A stretch of 64,000 nt of DNA from Streptomyces sp. DH24 (GTDB lineage: Bacteria > Actinomycetota > Actinomycetes > Streptomycetales > Streptomycetaceae): contig NZ_JARVKW010000003.1 of the NCBI RefSeq assembly GCF_029813775.1, positions 124,001-188,000 on the forward strand, in the 5' to 3' direction. The notes under the pieces are model-generated. The model made no database searches. It saw only the letters and a list, made by a program, of their open reading frames with translations, and was not told where the DNA came from. The first letter of the stretch is position 1, and every line of letters begins with the position of its first letter. Positions 46,975 through 55,736 of this stretch are shown piece after piece. The position numbers were made by a program, and so were the translations under genes.

Positions 46975-48698
46975 GGCGACACCTCCGTCCGCAGTTCCTC
47001 GGGCAGGTGGAACCGCGCGAGGATCGATTCCGTGCCGGTCGGGACCCGCCCCGGCGTGGCGAGCGACACCAGCACCATGGTGAGGAAGCCCAGCGGCACG
47101 GACCACAGCGCCGGCCAGGCCAGCAGGGCGTGCAGGGCGCCGCCGTCGGGCAGGCCCGCCATGGTCGCGGCGACGGCGAGCAGCGCGGAGCCGCCGCCCA
47201 CCAGCATTCCGGCGGCGGCGCCCGGCGGGGTCAGCCGGCGCCACCAGATGCCGAGCACGAGCAATGGGCAGAACGACGACGCGGACACGGCGAAGGCGAG
47301 TCCGACGGCGTCGGCGACGGGCAGCCCGCCGACGATGACGCTGGCGGCGAGCGGCACGGCCATGGCGATGACCGTGCCGAGCCGGAAGTGCCGGACGTGG
47401 AAGTGCCGCACGCCCCAGGAGGGCAGGACGTCCTGGGTGAGGACGCCGGCCACGGCCATGGTCAGTCCGGAGGCCGTGGACAGGAACGCGGCGAAGGCGC
47501 CGCCCGCCACCAGGGCGCCGAGCAGATCGCCGCCCAGTCCGCCGATCACGCGGTCGGGCAGCAGCAGGACGGCGGCGTCCGCGTCGCCGGTGAGGGTCAG
47601 CTCGGGCGCGTAGAGGCGGCCGAGGGCGCCGTAGACGGGCGGCAGCAGGTAGAACGCGCCGATCAGACCGAGCACGGCGACGGTGGTGCGGCGGGCGGCG
47701 ACGCCGTGCGGGCTGGTGTAGAAGCGGACGACGACGTGCGGCAGGCCCATGGTGCCGAGGAACGTGGCGAGGATCAGTCCGTACGTGGCGTACAGGGGGC
47801 GTTCGGTGCGGCTCTCGGCCCGGGACGGCGACAGCGCGTCGTCGGCGCCGCGGCGGGTCTCGGGTACGGGGGCGCCCTTGGCGAAGGTCAGCCGGGTGCC
47901 GCCGTCGATGCTGTGGGTGCCGGCGGGCAGACGGACCCGGGTGCCGTCGTGGGTGCGGCCGTCGACCGTGCCGGTGACGGTGACGGTGAGCGGCTTGTCG
48001 AGCTTCATCTCCAGGCTGTCCCCGACGCGGACGACGCGCTGTTCGCGGAAGGCCGCCGGTTCGTCGAAGGCGTCGCGGGGGGCGCCGTCGGCCTGCCAGG
48101 CGAGGATGAGGAAGAGGGCGGGGACGAGCAGGGCGGTGAGTTTGAGCCAGTACTGGAAGGCCTGCACGAAGGTGATGCTGCGCATGCCGCCGGCGGCGAC
48201 CGTGGCGGTCACGACGACGGCGACGATCACTCCGCCGAGCGAGTCCGGTGCCCCGGTCAGCACCGTCAGGGTCAGCCCGGCGCCCTGGAGCTGCGGCAGC
48301 AGGTAGAGCCAGCCGACGCCGACGACGAAGCCGCCCGCGAGCCGCCGCACGGCCTGGGAGGCGAGCCTGGCCTCGGCGAAGTCGGGGAGCGTGTAGGCGC
48401 CGGAGCGGCGCAGCGGGGCGGCGACGAACAGGAGCAGCAGGAGGTATCCGGCGGTGTAGCCGACCGGGTACCAGAGCATGTCGGGGCCCTGGACGAGGAC
48501 CAGTCCGGCGATGCCGAGGAAGGAGGCGGCGGACAGGTACTCGCCGCTGATGGCGGCGGCGTTGAGGCGGGGTCCGACGGTGCGGGAGGCGACGTAGAAG
48601 TCCGAGGTGGTGCGGGAGATGCGCAGACCGAAGGCGCCGACGAGGACGGTGGCGACGACGACGAGGGCGACGGCGGGGACGGCGTAGCCGGAGTTCAT
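46971..48698 (-). CDS. Sodium/solute symporter, ActP-like
   Basis: A 575-residue SSS-family (SLC5-like) transporter with about 13 hydrophobic helices. DFYVASRTVGPRLNAAAISGEYLSAAS … is the family's N-terminal signature (quoted here in part), and FAAFLSTASGLTMAVAGVLT is the second. A non-membrane insert of about 90 residues (DEPAAFREQRVVRVGD to SPSRAESRTERP) separates two helices and is predicted to be outside the cell. With a DUF485 protein upstream, as in acetate (ActP/YjcH) systems, it probably imports short carboxylates. No ribosome site is evident before ATG 48698. Confidence 0.9.
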   Translation of the reverse strand: MNSGYAVPAVALVVVATVLVGAFGLRISRTTSDFYVASRTVGPRLNAAAISGEYLSAASFLGIAGLVLVQGPDMLWYPVGYTAGYLLLLLFVAAPLRRSGAYTLPDFAEARLASQAVRRLAGGFVVGVGWLYLLPQLQGAGLTLTVLTGAPDSLGGVIVAVVVTATVAAGGMRSITFVQAFQYWLKLTALLVPALFLILAWQADGAPRDAFDEPAAFREQRVVRVGDSLEMKLDKPLTVTVTGTVDGRTHDGTRVRLPAGTHSIDGGTRLTFAKGAPVPETRRGADDALSPSRAESRTERPLYATYGLILATFLGTMGLPHVVVRFYTSPHGVAARRTTVAVLGLIGAFYLLPPVYGALGRLYAPELTLTGDADAAVLLLPDRVIGGLGGDLLGALVAGGAFAAFLSTASGLTMAVAGVLTQDVLPSWGVRHFHVRHFRLGTVIAMAVPLAASVIVGGLPVADAVGLAFAVSASSFCPLLVLGIWWRRLTPPGAAAGMLVGGGSALLAVAATMAGLPDGGALHALLAWPALWSVPLGFLTMVLVSLATPGRVPTGTESILARFHLPEELRTEVSP

Positions 48699-48709
48699 GG
48701 GACGCGCGC

Positions 48710-49069
48710 TCAGCGGTCCTCGACCAGGCGGACGAGGTCGCGTTCGTTGCGTTCGGCGCGCCGGACGTACCAGCGGGCGAGCAGGACGAGGGGGGCGTAG
48801 AGGCCGAAGCCGAGGATCAGCCACTCCAGGCGGCGTTCGCCCGGGACCGCCGCGAACACCACCGGCAGCGGGCCGACGAGGAGGACGAGGACCGCGAAGA
48901 CGCCGAGGGCGGCGCGCAGCTGGGTGCGCATCAGGGAGCGCACGTAGGTGTGGCCCAGGGTGGTCTGTTCGTCGATCTCGGTGCGCGGCCGGTAGTAGCC
49001 GGAGGTGCGGCGCACGCGCCGGGGCGGGCCGGTGACGACGACGCGGCGTTCGGTGGGGTCCTGGGGCAC
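48710..49069 (-). CDS. DUF485 family membrane protein
   Basis: A 119-residue protein with two hydrophobic helices (LGVFAVLVLLVGPLPVVF and WLILGFGLYAPLVLLARW), matching DUF485 proteins that accompany acetate-type sodium symporters. The N-terminal 40 residues are basic and cytoplasmic. It starts with GTG at 49069 (AGGA 9-10 nt upstream), 10 nt after the response regulator stop, and ends 11 nt before the symporter. Confidence 0.82.
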   Translation of the reverse strand: MPQDPTERRVVVTGPPRRVRRTSGYYRPRTEIDEQTTLGHTYVRSLMRTQLRAALGVFAVLVLLVGPLPVVFAAVPGERRLEWLILGFGLYAPLVLLARWYVRRAERNERDLVRLVEDR

Positions 49070-49079
49070 GGTGCTTGTC

Positions 49080-49835
49080 CTAGCTCGTGGTGCGGCGCAT
49101 CAGCAGGTCCCGCAGTTCCCGCGCGTGCCGCCGGCTGACCTGGAGTTCCTCGGCGCCGACGATGACGCTGACGGTGCCCGCGTCGAGGCGGAGCTCGCCG
49201 ATGTGGCGCAGGGCGACGAGGTGGCGGCGGTGGATGCGGACGAAGCCGCGCGAGCGCCAGCGTTCCTCCAGGGTGGACAGCGGGATGCGGACGAGGTGGC
49301 TGCCCTTGTCGGTGTAGAGGCGGGCGTAGTCGCCCTGGGCCTCGACGTGGGTGATCTCGTCGACGGGGACGAAGCGGGTGACGCCGCCGAGTTCGACGGG
49401 CATGTGGTCGGGGTCGGGTTCGTGGACGGGGATGCGGGGGGCGGCGCCGCGTCGTTCGGCGGCCCGGCGCACGGCCTCGGCGAGGCGTTCCTTGCGGACG
49501 GGTTTGAGCACGTAGTCGACGGCCTTGAGGTCGAAGGCCTGTACGGCGAAGTCCTCGTGCGCGGTGACGAACACGACGAGCGGCGGCTGGGCGAAGCCGC
49601 TCAGCAGCCGGGCCAGGTCGAGGCCGTCGAGGCCGGGCATCTGGATGTCGAGGAAGACGACATCGATCGCCTCGGGGCCGTCGGGCCCGGACTCCAGGGC
49701 GCGGTTGATGCGGCGCAGCGCCTCGGTCGCGTCGCCGGCGCCCTCCGCGCTGCCGATGCGCGGATCGGAGTTGAGCAGGTACAGCAGCTCCTCCAGCGAG
49801 GGGCGTTCGTCGTCGACAGCGAGGGCGCGCAGCAT
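49080..49835 (-). CDS. LytTR-type response regulator
   Basis: A 251-residue regulator. The receiver domain has Asp63 in FLDIQMPGLDG (phosphorylation site), DDE near the N-terminus and Lys in YVLKPV. The C-terminal LytTR DNA-binding domain covers 145-250 (GDYARLYTDKGSHLVRIPLS, then GFVRIHRRHLVALRHI). Partner kinase is three genes downstream. The ATG is 8 nt beyond a TACACT -10 box with no ribosome site, so the mRNA is nearly leaderless. It is divergent from an AsnC gene. Confidence 0.93.
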   Translation of the reverse strand: MLRALAVDDERPSLEELLYLLNSDPRIGSAEGAGDATEALRRINRALESGPDGPEAIDVVFLDIQMPGLDGLDLARLLSGFAQPPLVVFVTAHEDFAVQAFDLKAVDYVLKPVRKERLAEAVRRAAERRGAAPRIPVHEPDPDHMPVELGGVTRFVPVDEITHVEAQGDYARLYTDKGSHLVRIPLSTLEERWRSRGFVRIHRRHLVALRHIGELRLDAGTVSVIVGAEELQVSRRHARELRDLLMRRTTS

Positions 49836-49843
49836 GAACGTGG

Positions 49844-49849
49844 AGTGTA
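49844..49849 (-). promoter_or_regulatory. -10 box of the LytTR operon
   Basis: TACACT on the minus strand; the start point should fall 1-2 nt before the ATG at 49835. No good -35 box was seen (TGTCCA 17 nt upstream at best). Confidence 0.45.
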
Positions 49850-49923
49850 GGTGTTATTGGTACGTCTGGACACGGTCCGGCATGGGCGTTTTCGCTGGAT
49901 ACGGCGTCCGGGACGGTGCTCGA

Positions 49924-49929
49924 TACAGT
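49924..49929 (+). promoter_or_regulatory. -10 box of the AsnC gene
   Basis: TACAGT lies 6 nt before the ATG at 49936, which predicts a leaderless mRNA. No convincing -35 box was found. Confidence 0.45.
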
Positions 49930-49935
49930 GCGGCC

Positions 49936-50451
49936 ATGAACAGTGGACCCACGCCGTTCGACGAGCTCGACCGGAAGATCATCACCGCTCTGATGGCGAA
50001 CGCCAGGACGAGCTTCGCCGAGATCGGCGCGTCCGTCGGACTGTCCTCGACGGCGGTGAAGCGCCGGGTGGACCGGTTGCGCGACACGGGTGTGATCACC
50101 GGGTTTACGGCCACGGTGGAGCCGTCGGCGCTGGGCTGGCGCACGGAGGCGTACGTCGAGGTGTACTGCGAGGGTGCGGCGCCGCCGCGGCGGCTGGCGG
50201 AGGTGGTGCGCAACCATCCGGAGATCACCGCGGCGATGACGGTGACGGGGGGCGCGGACGCGCTGCTGCACGTGCGGGCGCGGGACGTGGAGCACTTCGA
50301 GGAGGTGCTGGAGCGGATCCGCGCGGAGCCGTTCATCCGCAAGACGATCAGTGTGATGGTGCTGTCCCACCTCATTCCGGAGAGCCCGGAGGCGGGTGCC
50401 AGCCACCCGGCACCGGGCGAGTCGTCAGGCCACGCAGGAACCGTGCGCTGA
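49936..50451 (+). CDS. Lrp/AsnC-family regulator
   Basis: A 171-residue feast/famine regulator. The AsnC helix-turn-helix is at 9-55 (FDELDRKIITALMANARTSF, then VGLSSTAVKRRVDRLRDTG) and the RAM ligand domain at 70-150 (AYVEVYCEG, VTGGADALLHVRARDVEHFE). A Pro/Ser-rich tail follows. It lies 124 nt upstream of the dimethylargininase-ornithine aminotransferase operon, with repeated GCGCAG half-sites between them; arginine or ornithine is a natural effector guess. Predicted leaderless start at ATG 49936. Confidence 0.93.
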   Translation: MNSGPTPFDELDRKIITALMANARTSFAEIGASVGLSSTAVKRRVDRLRDTGVITGFTATVEPSALGWRTEAYVEVYCEGAAPPRRLAEVVRNHPEITAAMTVTGGADALLHVRARDVEHFEEVLERIRAEPFIRKTISVMVLSHLIPESPEAGASHPAPGESSGHAGTVR

Positions 50452-50489
50452 GCGCAGAAATTGCGCAGCAATGCTGCGCGAACGCGCAG
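50444..50489. promoter_or_regulatory. AsnC-type operator array
   Basis: Five GCGCAG/CTGCGC-like half-sites begin at about 50444, 50452, 50463, 50474 and 50484. They include the inverted repeats TGCGCTGAGCGCA (50444-50456) and GCGCAGCAATGCTGCGC (50463-50479). Spacing of 8-11 bp puts most on one face of the helix. The first overlaps the stop of the AsnC gene. Confidence 0.7.
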
Positions 50490-50575
50490 CCTTCCTTTCT
50501 TGTCGCCCGTCGGCCCCACTTTCTAGCGTGGTGGCCACCCTCACTCGACACCCCAGGAAGCGGAGGAACCCCTCT

Positions 50576-51406
50576 GTGCCCGAAACCCGTGTGCCGCGCC
50601 GGCGGCGCTTCCTCGTCTGCGAACCCAGACACTTCGCCGTGCAGTACGCGATCAACCCCTGGATGCATCCCGACGCCCCCGTGGACGTGGGCCGGGCCCA
50701 GGCCCAGTGGCGGACGCTGACCGACGTCTACCGCGACCACGGACACACCGTCGAGACCGTGGCGCCCGTCCCCGGACTCCCCGACATGGTCTTCGCCGCG
50801 AACGCCGCGGTCGTCGTCGGCGGCCGTGTCTTCGGCTCCCTCTTCCACGCGCCCGAGCGCCGCCCCGAGTCCGTGCCCTACGAGGCGTGGTTCAAGGCGG
50901 CGGGCTTCGACGTCTACCACCCCGAGTCCGTCTGCGAGGGCGAGGGCGACCTCGTCCCGGCCGGCCGCTGGATCCTGGCCGGCACGGGCTTCCGCACCAC
51001 GCGCGAGGCCCATCGCGAGGTGCAGGAGTTCTTCGGGGTCCCGGTGATCGGCCTGACGCTGGTGGACCCGTACTTCTACCACCTGGACACCGCGCTGTTC
51101 GTCCTCGACGAGGGCGGCGACGGGTCGGACGGCAACATCGCGTACTACCCGGAGGCGTTCTCCCCGGGCAGCCGCGAGGTGCTCGCCCGGCTCTACCCGG
51201 ACGCGGTGATCGCCACCCGCGAGGACGCGATGGCGTTCGGCCTCAACTCCGTGTCCGACGGGCGTCACGTCTTCGTCTCACCGGGGGCGACCGCCCTCAT
51301 CGCCGAGCTCGCCGAGCGCGGTTACGTTCCCGTCCCCGTCGACCTGTCCGAGTTCCAGAAGGCAGGCGGCGGCATCAAGTGCTGCACCCAGGAGATCCGC
51401 TCATGA
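50576..51406 (+). CDS. Dimethylargininase (DDAH-like)
   Basis: A 276-residue amidinotransferase-fold hydrolase predicted to turn dimethylarginine into citrulline and dimethylamine. Landmarks are LPDMVFAANAAVVVGGRVF, CEGEGDLVPAGRWILAGTGF, DPYFYHLDTALFVL and, near the C-terminus, GGGIKCCTQEIR with the catalytic cysteine (269 or 270). GTG 50576 has GGAGGA about 9 nt upstream; the frame is open 60 codons further 5' but that stretch holds the operator array. It overlaps the ornithine aminotransferase gene by 4 nt (ATGA), linking it to arginine catabolism. Confidence 0.92.
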   Translation: MPETRVPRRRRFLVCEPRHFAVQYAINPWMHPDAPVDVGRAQAQWRTLTDVYRDHGHTVETVAPVPGLPDMVFAANAAVVVGGRVFGSLFHAPERRPESVPYEAWFKAAGFDVYHPESVCEGEGDLVPAGRWILAGTGFRTTREAHREVQEFFGVPVIGLTLVDPYFYHLDTALFVLDEGGDGSDGNIAYYPEAFSPGSREVLARLYPDAVIATREDAMAFGLNSVSDGRHVFVSPGATALIAELAERGYVPVPVDLSEFQKAGGGIKCCTQEIRS

Positions 51407-52626
51407 CCGCTCCCGTCCGTACGCGTTCGTCCGCCGACCTGATCCGGGCCGAGGAGCCGGTCCTGGCGAACAACTACCACCCGCTGCCCGTGGTGGTGGC
51501 CAGCGCCGAGGGCGCCTGGGTGGAGGACGTCGAGGGCCGCCGCTACCTCGACATGCTGGCCGGCTACTCGGCGCTCAACTTCGGCCACCGCCACCCGGCG
51601 CTGGTCGGGGCCGCGCACCGCCAGCTCGACCGGCTGACGCTCACCTCGCGGGCGTTCCACAACGACCAGCTGGCCGGGTTCGCCGAGCGGCTCACGGCGC
51701 TGACCGGCACGGACATGGTGCTGCCCATGAACACCGGCGCCGAGGCCGTGGAGAGCGGCATCAAGGTGGCCCGCAAGTGGGCCTACGAGGTGAAGGGCGT
51801 CCCGGCCGACCGGGCGACGATCGTGGTGGCGGCGGACAACTTCCACGGCCGGACGACGACGATCGTCAGCTTCTCCACGGACGAGACGGCGCGGGCGGGC
51901 TTCGGCCCGTTCACGCCGGGCTTCCGGATCGTGCCGTACAACGACCTGGCCGCTCTGGAGGCGGCGATCGACGAGACCACGGCGGCCGTGCTCATCGAGC
52001 CCATCCAGGGCGAGGCGGGCGTGCTGATCCCGGACGACGGCTATCTGGCCGGGGTGCGGGAGGTGACCCGCCGGGCGGGGTGCCTGTTCATCGCGGACGA
52101 GATCCAGTCGGGGCTCGGCCGCACCGGCCGCACGCTGGCCGTCGAGCACGAGTCGGTCGTCCCGGACGTCGTGCTGCTCGGCAAGGCGCTGGGCGGCGGG
52201 ATCGTGCCGGTGTCGGCGGTGGCCGGGCGCCGGGACGTGCTCGGGGTGCTGCGGCCGGGCGAGCACGGCTCGACGTTCGGCGGCAATCCGCTGGCGGCGG
52301 CCGTGGGCACGGCGGTGGTGGAACTGCTGGAGACCGGGGAGTTCCAGCGCCGGGCGGACGAGCTGGGCGTGCTGCTGCGCGACGGCCTGTCCGACCTGAC
52401 CGGCAAGGGCGTCGTCGGCTTCCGCGCCCGGGGCCTGTGGGCGGGCGTCGACGTCGACCCGGCCCTCGGCACGGGCCGCGAGGTCAGCGAAGCCCTGATG
52501 CGCGAGGGAATCCTGGTCAAGGACACCCACGGCTCCACGATCCGCCTGGCCCCGCCGCTGACCATCACGGCGGAGGAGCTGGAGGGAGCTCTGGCAACGC
52601 TGGGCAAGGTACTGGCCCGGGGCTGA
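51403..52626 (+). CDS. rocD: Ornithine aminotransferase
   Basis: A 407-residue class III PLP enzyme that converts ornithine and 2-oxoglutarate to glutamate semialdehyde and glutamate. ENTGAEAVES-like PMNTGAEAVESGIKVARKWA, the PLP-contacting FIADEIQSGLGRTGR and Lys261 in LLGKALGGG are all present, and GSTFGGNPLAAAVG closes the active site. The ATG overlaps the dimethylargininase stop. The coupling suggests a route from methylated arginine through ornithine-type intermediates, controlled by the AsnC protein; that scheme is inferred. Confidence 0.94.
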   Translation: MTAPVRTRSSADLIRAEEPVLANNYHPLPVVVASAEGAWVEDVEGRRYLDMLAGYSALNFGHRHPALVGAAHRQLDRLTLTSRAFHNDQLAGFAERLTALTGTDMVLPMNTGAEAVESGIKVARKWAYEVKGVPADRATIVVAADNFHGRTTTIVSFSTDETARAGFGPFTPGFRIVPYNDLAALEAAIDETTAAVLIEPIQGEAGVLIPDDGYLAGVREVTRRAGCLFIADEIQSGLGRTGRTLAVEHESVVPDVVLLGKALGGGIVPVSAVAGRRDVLGVLRPGEHGSTFGGNPLAAAVGTAVVELLETGEFQRRADELGVLLRDGLSDLTGKGVVGFRARGLWAGVDVDPALGTGREVSEALMREGILVKDTHGSTIRLAPPLTITAEELEGALATLGKVLARG

Positions 52627-52971
52627 CGCCGACCCCCGCGGAGGCGGTCGGGCCGGTCCGCGAGGGCCGAGGGCCCGCCAGGTGCCCATGGGTCGAGCCC
52701 GGAGCGGTGAACGCCGCCGCGCCGGGCTCGGCCTGCCGCGGTTTCCGTGAGGGCCCGGACGGCCCTGTTGAGGGTGGGCTCGGGCCCGCCGTTCGCCCCG
52801 TCGTTCCCGGTGGGCCCGGCCCCGTGTTCCGGTGATCCCGTTCCTCGTCGGTGCGGCCGTCCGTCCGGGCATCTCCCCCGACCTGCCCTGTCCAGCCCGG
52901 CCCTCTGGGGAGGTATGGGTCAAGATGGGCACAGTGGTGGTAGACCACTCTCCGCGACAGAGAGGTCGGCC
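52627..52971. other. 345-nt gap before the PP2C phosphatase gene
   Basis: No gene is supported on either strand; Pro/Gly-rich frames are rejected. Near the right end GTGGTGGTAGACCACTC (52934-52950) holds a GTGGT/ACCAC inverted repeat, and GACCACTCTCCG (52943-52954) matches a segment upstream of rppA. Confidence 0.45.
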
Positions 52972-55434
52972 GTGAGCACCTACGAGGAGCGCGACGTGGC
53001 CCGGCAGCGGTTCGACGTGGCCGATGCCGCTCCCCTGATGCTCGACGCCCAGGGCGTGGTGACGAGCTGGACCAGGAACGCCGAGGCGCTGCTGGCGTAC
53101 CCCGCGTCCGAGGCGGTCGGCACCGGCCTGGCCGGCCTGCTGGCGGAGCCCGACGCCCGGCGGGTGCCGGACCTCGTCGAGCACTGCCGCAGGGACGGCG
53201 GCTGGGCCGGCCTGCTGACCGCGCGCCGCAAGGACGGCCGCCCGGTGAGGATCATGGCCCGGATCAGCTCGGCCCTGGGCGGCGGCGGCCGCTCGCGCTG
53301 GCTGGTGCTGATGTCGGAGCTGGCGGACGCCCCCGGCTGGGACATGAGCCGGACGATGCTGGAGCAGATGGTCACCGGTTCCCCGGTGGGGATCGCCATC
53401 GTCGACACGGATCTGCGCTTCGTGTGGTCCAACGCCGCCCTGGAGCAGTTCGGCGGCGGCCCGGCCAACAGCCGTCTCGGGCTGCGGCTCGCCGACATCC
53501 AGCCCGGCCTGGACTCCGAGTCGATCGAGGCGCAGATGCGGCGTGTGCTGACCACCGGTGAGCCGCTGGTGGGCTACGAGCACATCGGCCGGGTCAGGTC
53601 CGCCCCGTACCGCGAGACCGCGCACATGATGTCGTTCATCCGTCTGGAGGACGACGAGGGCCACCCGATGGGCGTGTACTACACGGTCGTCGACGTCACC
53701 GAACGACACCGCGCCCGCCAGCGGCTCGCCCTCCTCGACCGTGCCGGCCGGCGCATCGGCCGCAGCCTGGACATCAACCGGACCGCGCAGGAACTGGCCG
53801 ACGTGGCCGTGCCGGAGCTCGCCGACTTCGTGGCCGTGGATCTGCTGGAGTCGGTGCTGCGCGGCGCCGAACTCGCGTCGGTGCCGGTCGCGGGCCCCGA
53901 CGCCGTGCGGCTGCGGCGCGCGGGGCTGCGGCAGTCGGCGAACAGCGACGGCCCGTGGGCGGGCATCGGGACCGGCGCGGTGGCGTCCTACCCCGCGGGA
54001 TCACCGCCGGCGCGCTGCCTGACCACGGGACTGTCCTGGCGCGAGGAACGCGTCGACCCGCTCACCGGCGACTGGACCGCGAGCGCCCCGGACGGCAGGC
54101 GGGCCGCGTTGCTGGAGCTGGGCCCGCTCAGCGTGATGATCGTGCCGCTGAGCGCCCGCGGCACGACCCTCGGCATCACGACCTTCTTCCGGTGCCGCCG
54201 CCAGGAACCCTTCGACCGGGAGGACCTGCAACTGGCCGAGGACCTCGTCTCGCGCGCCGCCGTCTGCGTCGACAACGCCCGCCGCTACAGCCGTGAGCGG
54301 GACGCCGCCCTCGTCCTGCAGCGCAGCCTGCTCCCGCACCGGCTGCCCGACCAGGACGCCGTCGAGGTCTCCGCCTACTACCGCCCGGCGGACGAGCTGA
54401 CCGGCCTCGGCGGCGACTGGTACGACCTGGTCCCGCTGTCCGGCGCGCGCGTCGCCCTCGTCGTGGGCGAGGTGCCCGGGCACGGCATCGGCGCCGCCGC
54501 CGCGATGGGCCGGCTGCGGACCGCCGTGCGGACGCTCGCCGCGCTGGACCTGCCGCCCGAGGAGGTCCTCGCCCACCTGGACGACCTGGTGGCCCGGTCG
54601 GCGCACGAGGAGGGCATCGAGGTGTACTCCGCGGGCGGTGACAGCACCGCGGGCATCGGTTCCGGGTGTGTGTACGTCGTCTACGACCCGGTCGACGGAC
54701 GGTGCGCGATGGCCGCCGCCGGACATCCCCCGCCGGTGCTCGTCGCGCCCGACGGCACGGTCACGCTGGTCGAGCTGCCGCAGGGGCCGCCGCTCGGCGC
54801 GGGCGGCCCGCCGTTCGAGTCGGTCGAGGTGGCCATCGAGGCGGGCAGCGCTCTCATCCTCTACACCGACGGGCTGCTGGCCCGCGGGGGCGCCTGGGCG
54901 GTCGACGCCGACCGGGCCCGGCTGCGCGAGGCCGTGGAGCGGTCGGACATCCCGCTCGAACTGTGCTGTCGGTCCCTGGTCGACGCGCTGGTGCCGACCC
55001 GCCCGCACGACGACGTGGCGCTGATGATGGCCCGCACCCGGCGGCTGGGCGACGGCCAGGTCGCGGCGTGGGAGCTGCCCGCGGACCCGGCGGTCGTGGC
55101 CGACGCCCGCCGCAGGGCCGCCCGGCAGCTCGCCCAATGGGACCTGGAGGAGCTGGTGTTCACGACGGAACTGGTCGTGAGCGAACTGGTCACCAACGCG
55201 ATCCGGTACTCCGCGGGCCCCATCCGGCTGCGGCTGATCCGCGAACGCGCCCTGGTCTGCGAGGTCTTCGACGGCGGCGCCACCGCGCCCCATCTGCGGC
55301 ACCCGCGCACCACCGACGAGGGCGGGCGCGGGCTGCTGCTGGTCTCGCAGGTCACCCAGCGCTGGGGCACCCGGTTCGTGCCCGACGGGAAGATCATCTG
55401 GGCGGAGCAGCCGCTGACGGACCCGCTGTCCTGA
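52972..55434 (+). CDS. PAS-PAS-GAF-PP2C-HATPase regulatory phosphatase
   Basis: An 820-residue multidomain signalling protein. Two PAS domains (about 12-120 and 130-245), a GAF domain (about 265-440), a SpoIIE/RsbU-type PP2C phosphatase domain (about 445-675) with LGGDWYDLVPL, AAAGHPPPVLV and LYTDGLLARGG, and an RsbW-like ATPase domain at the C-terminus (ELVVSELVTNAIRYS, RGLLLVSQVTQRWG). Such proteins control anti-anti-sigma factors. Most members have Asp in the VGD-GHG loop; here it reads VVGEVPGHGIGAA, a D-to-E change at a metal-binding site. GTG 52972 follows AGAGAGG by 6 nt; an upstream ATG at 52915 sits too close to its own GGGGAGG. Confidence 0.9.
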   Translation: MSTYEERDVARQRFDVADAAPLMLDAQGVVTSWTRNAEALLAYPASEAVGTGLAGLLAEPDARRVPDLVEHCRRDGGWAGLLTARRKDGRPVRIMARISSALGGGGRSRWLVLMSELADAPGWDMSRTMLEQMVTGSPVGIAIVDTDLRFVWSNAALEQFGGGPANSRLGLRLADIQPGLDSESIEAQMRRVLTTGEPLVGYEHIGRVRSAPYRETAHMMSFIRLEDDEGHPMGVYYTVVDVTERHRARQRLALLDRAGRRIGRSLDINRTAQELADVAVPELADFVAVDLLESVLRGAELASVPVAGPDAVRLRRAGLRQSANSDGPWAGIGTGAVASYPAGSPPARCLTTGLSWREERVDPLTGDWTASAPDGRRAALLELGPLSVMIVPLSARGTTLGITTFFRCRRQEPFDREDLQLAEDLVSRAAVCVDNARRYSRERDAALVLQRSLLPHRLPDQDAVEVSAYYRPADELTGLGGDWYDLVPLSGARVALVVGEVPGHGIGAAAAMGRLRTAVRTLAALDLPPEEVLAHLDDLVARSAHEEGIEVYSAGGDSTAGIGSGCVYVVYDPVDGRCAMAAAGHPPPVLVAPDGTVTLVELPQGPPLGAGGPPFESVEVAIEAGSALILYTDGLLARGGAWAVDADRARLREAVERSDIPLELCCRSLVDALVPTRPHDDVALMMARTRRLGDGQVAAWELPADPAVVADARRRAARQLAQWDLEELVFTTELVVSELVTNAIRYSAGPIRLRLIRERALVCEVFDGGATAPHLRHPRTTDEGGRGLLLVSQVTQRWGTRFVPDGKIIWAEQPLTDPLS

Positions 55435-55736
55435 CGCCGTGCCGAGTCACGCGGTCGGCCGGGCCCGGCCGGGTGCCTGCGCACGGGCCACGTTCAGCCG
55501 GTCCACGGCCCTGTCCGGCCCCGCCCGCGCACCGGCTTCGTCCATGGCGGCGGAAACGGAGATCCGCATCCGGGCGAGCCCTCTCAGATCGGCCCGAACG
55601 CGGCACGCGCGCGGCGGGCCGTTGCGCGGACCGGTTCCGGGCGACCGTGCCCGCGCCTAGACTGACCCACCAGGTTGTGCCGGTTGACCAGCCAGAACGC
55701 GGCGGTTGAGCCGATCGCCAAGTGAGGAGCGACCCC
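55435..55736. other. 302-nt gap before the acyltransferase gene
   Basis: No supported gene. TAGACT (55658-55663) may be the -10 box of the acyltransferase. No terminator-like hairpin was identified after the phosphatase. Confidence 0.4.
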
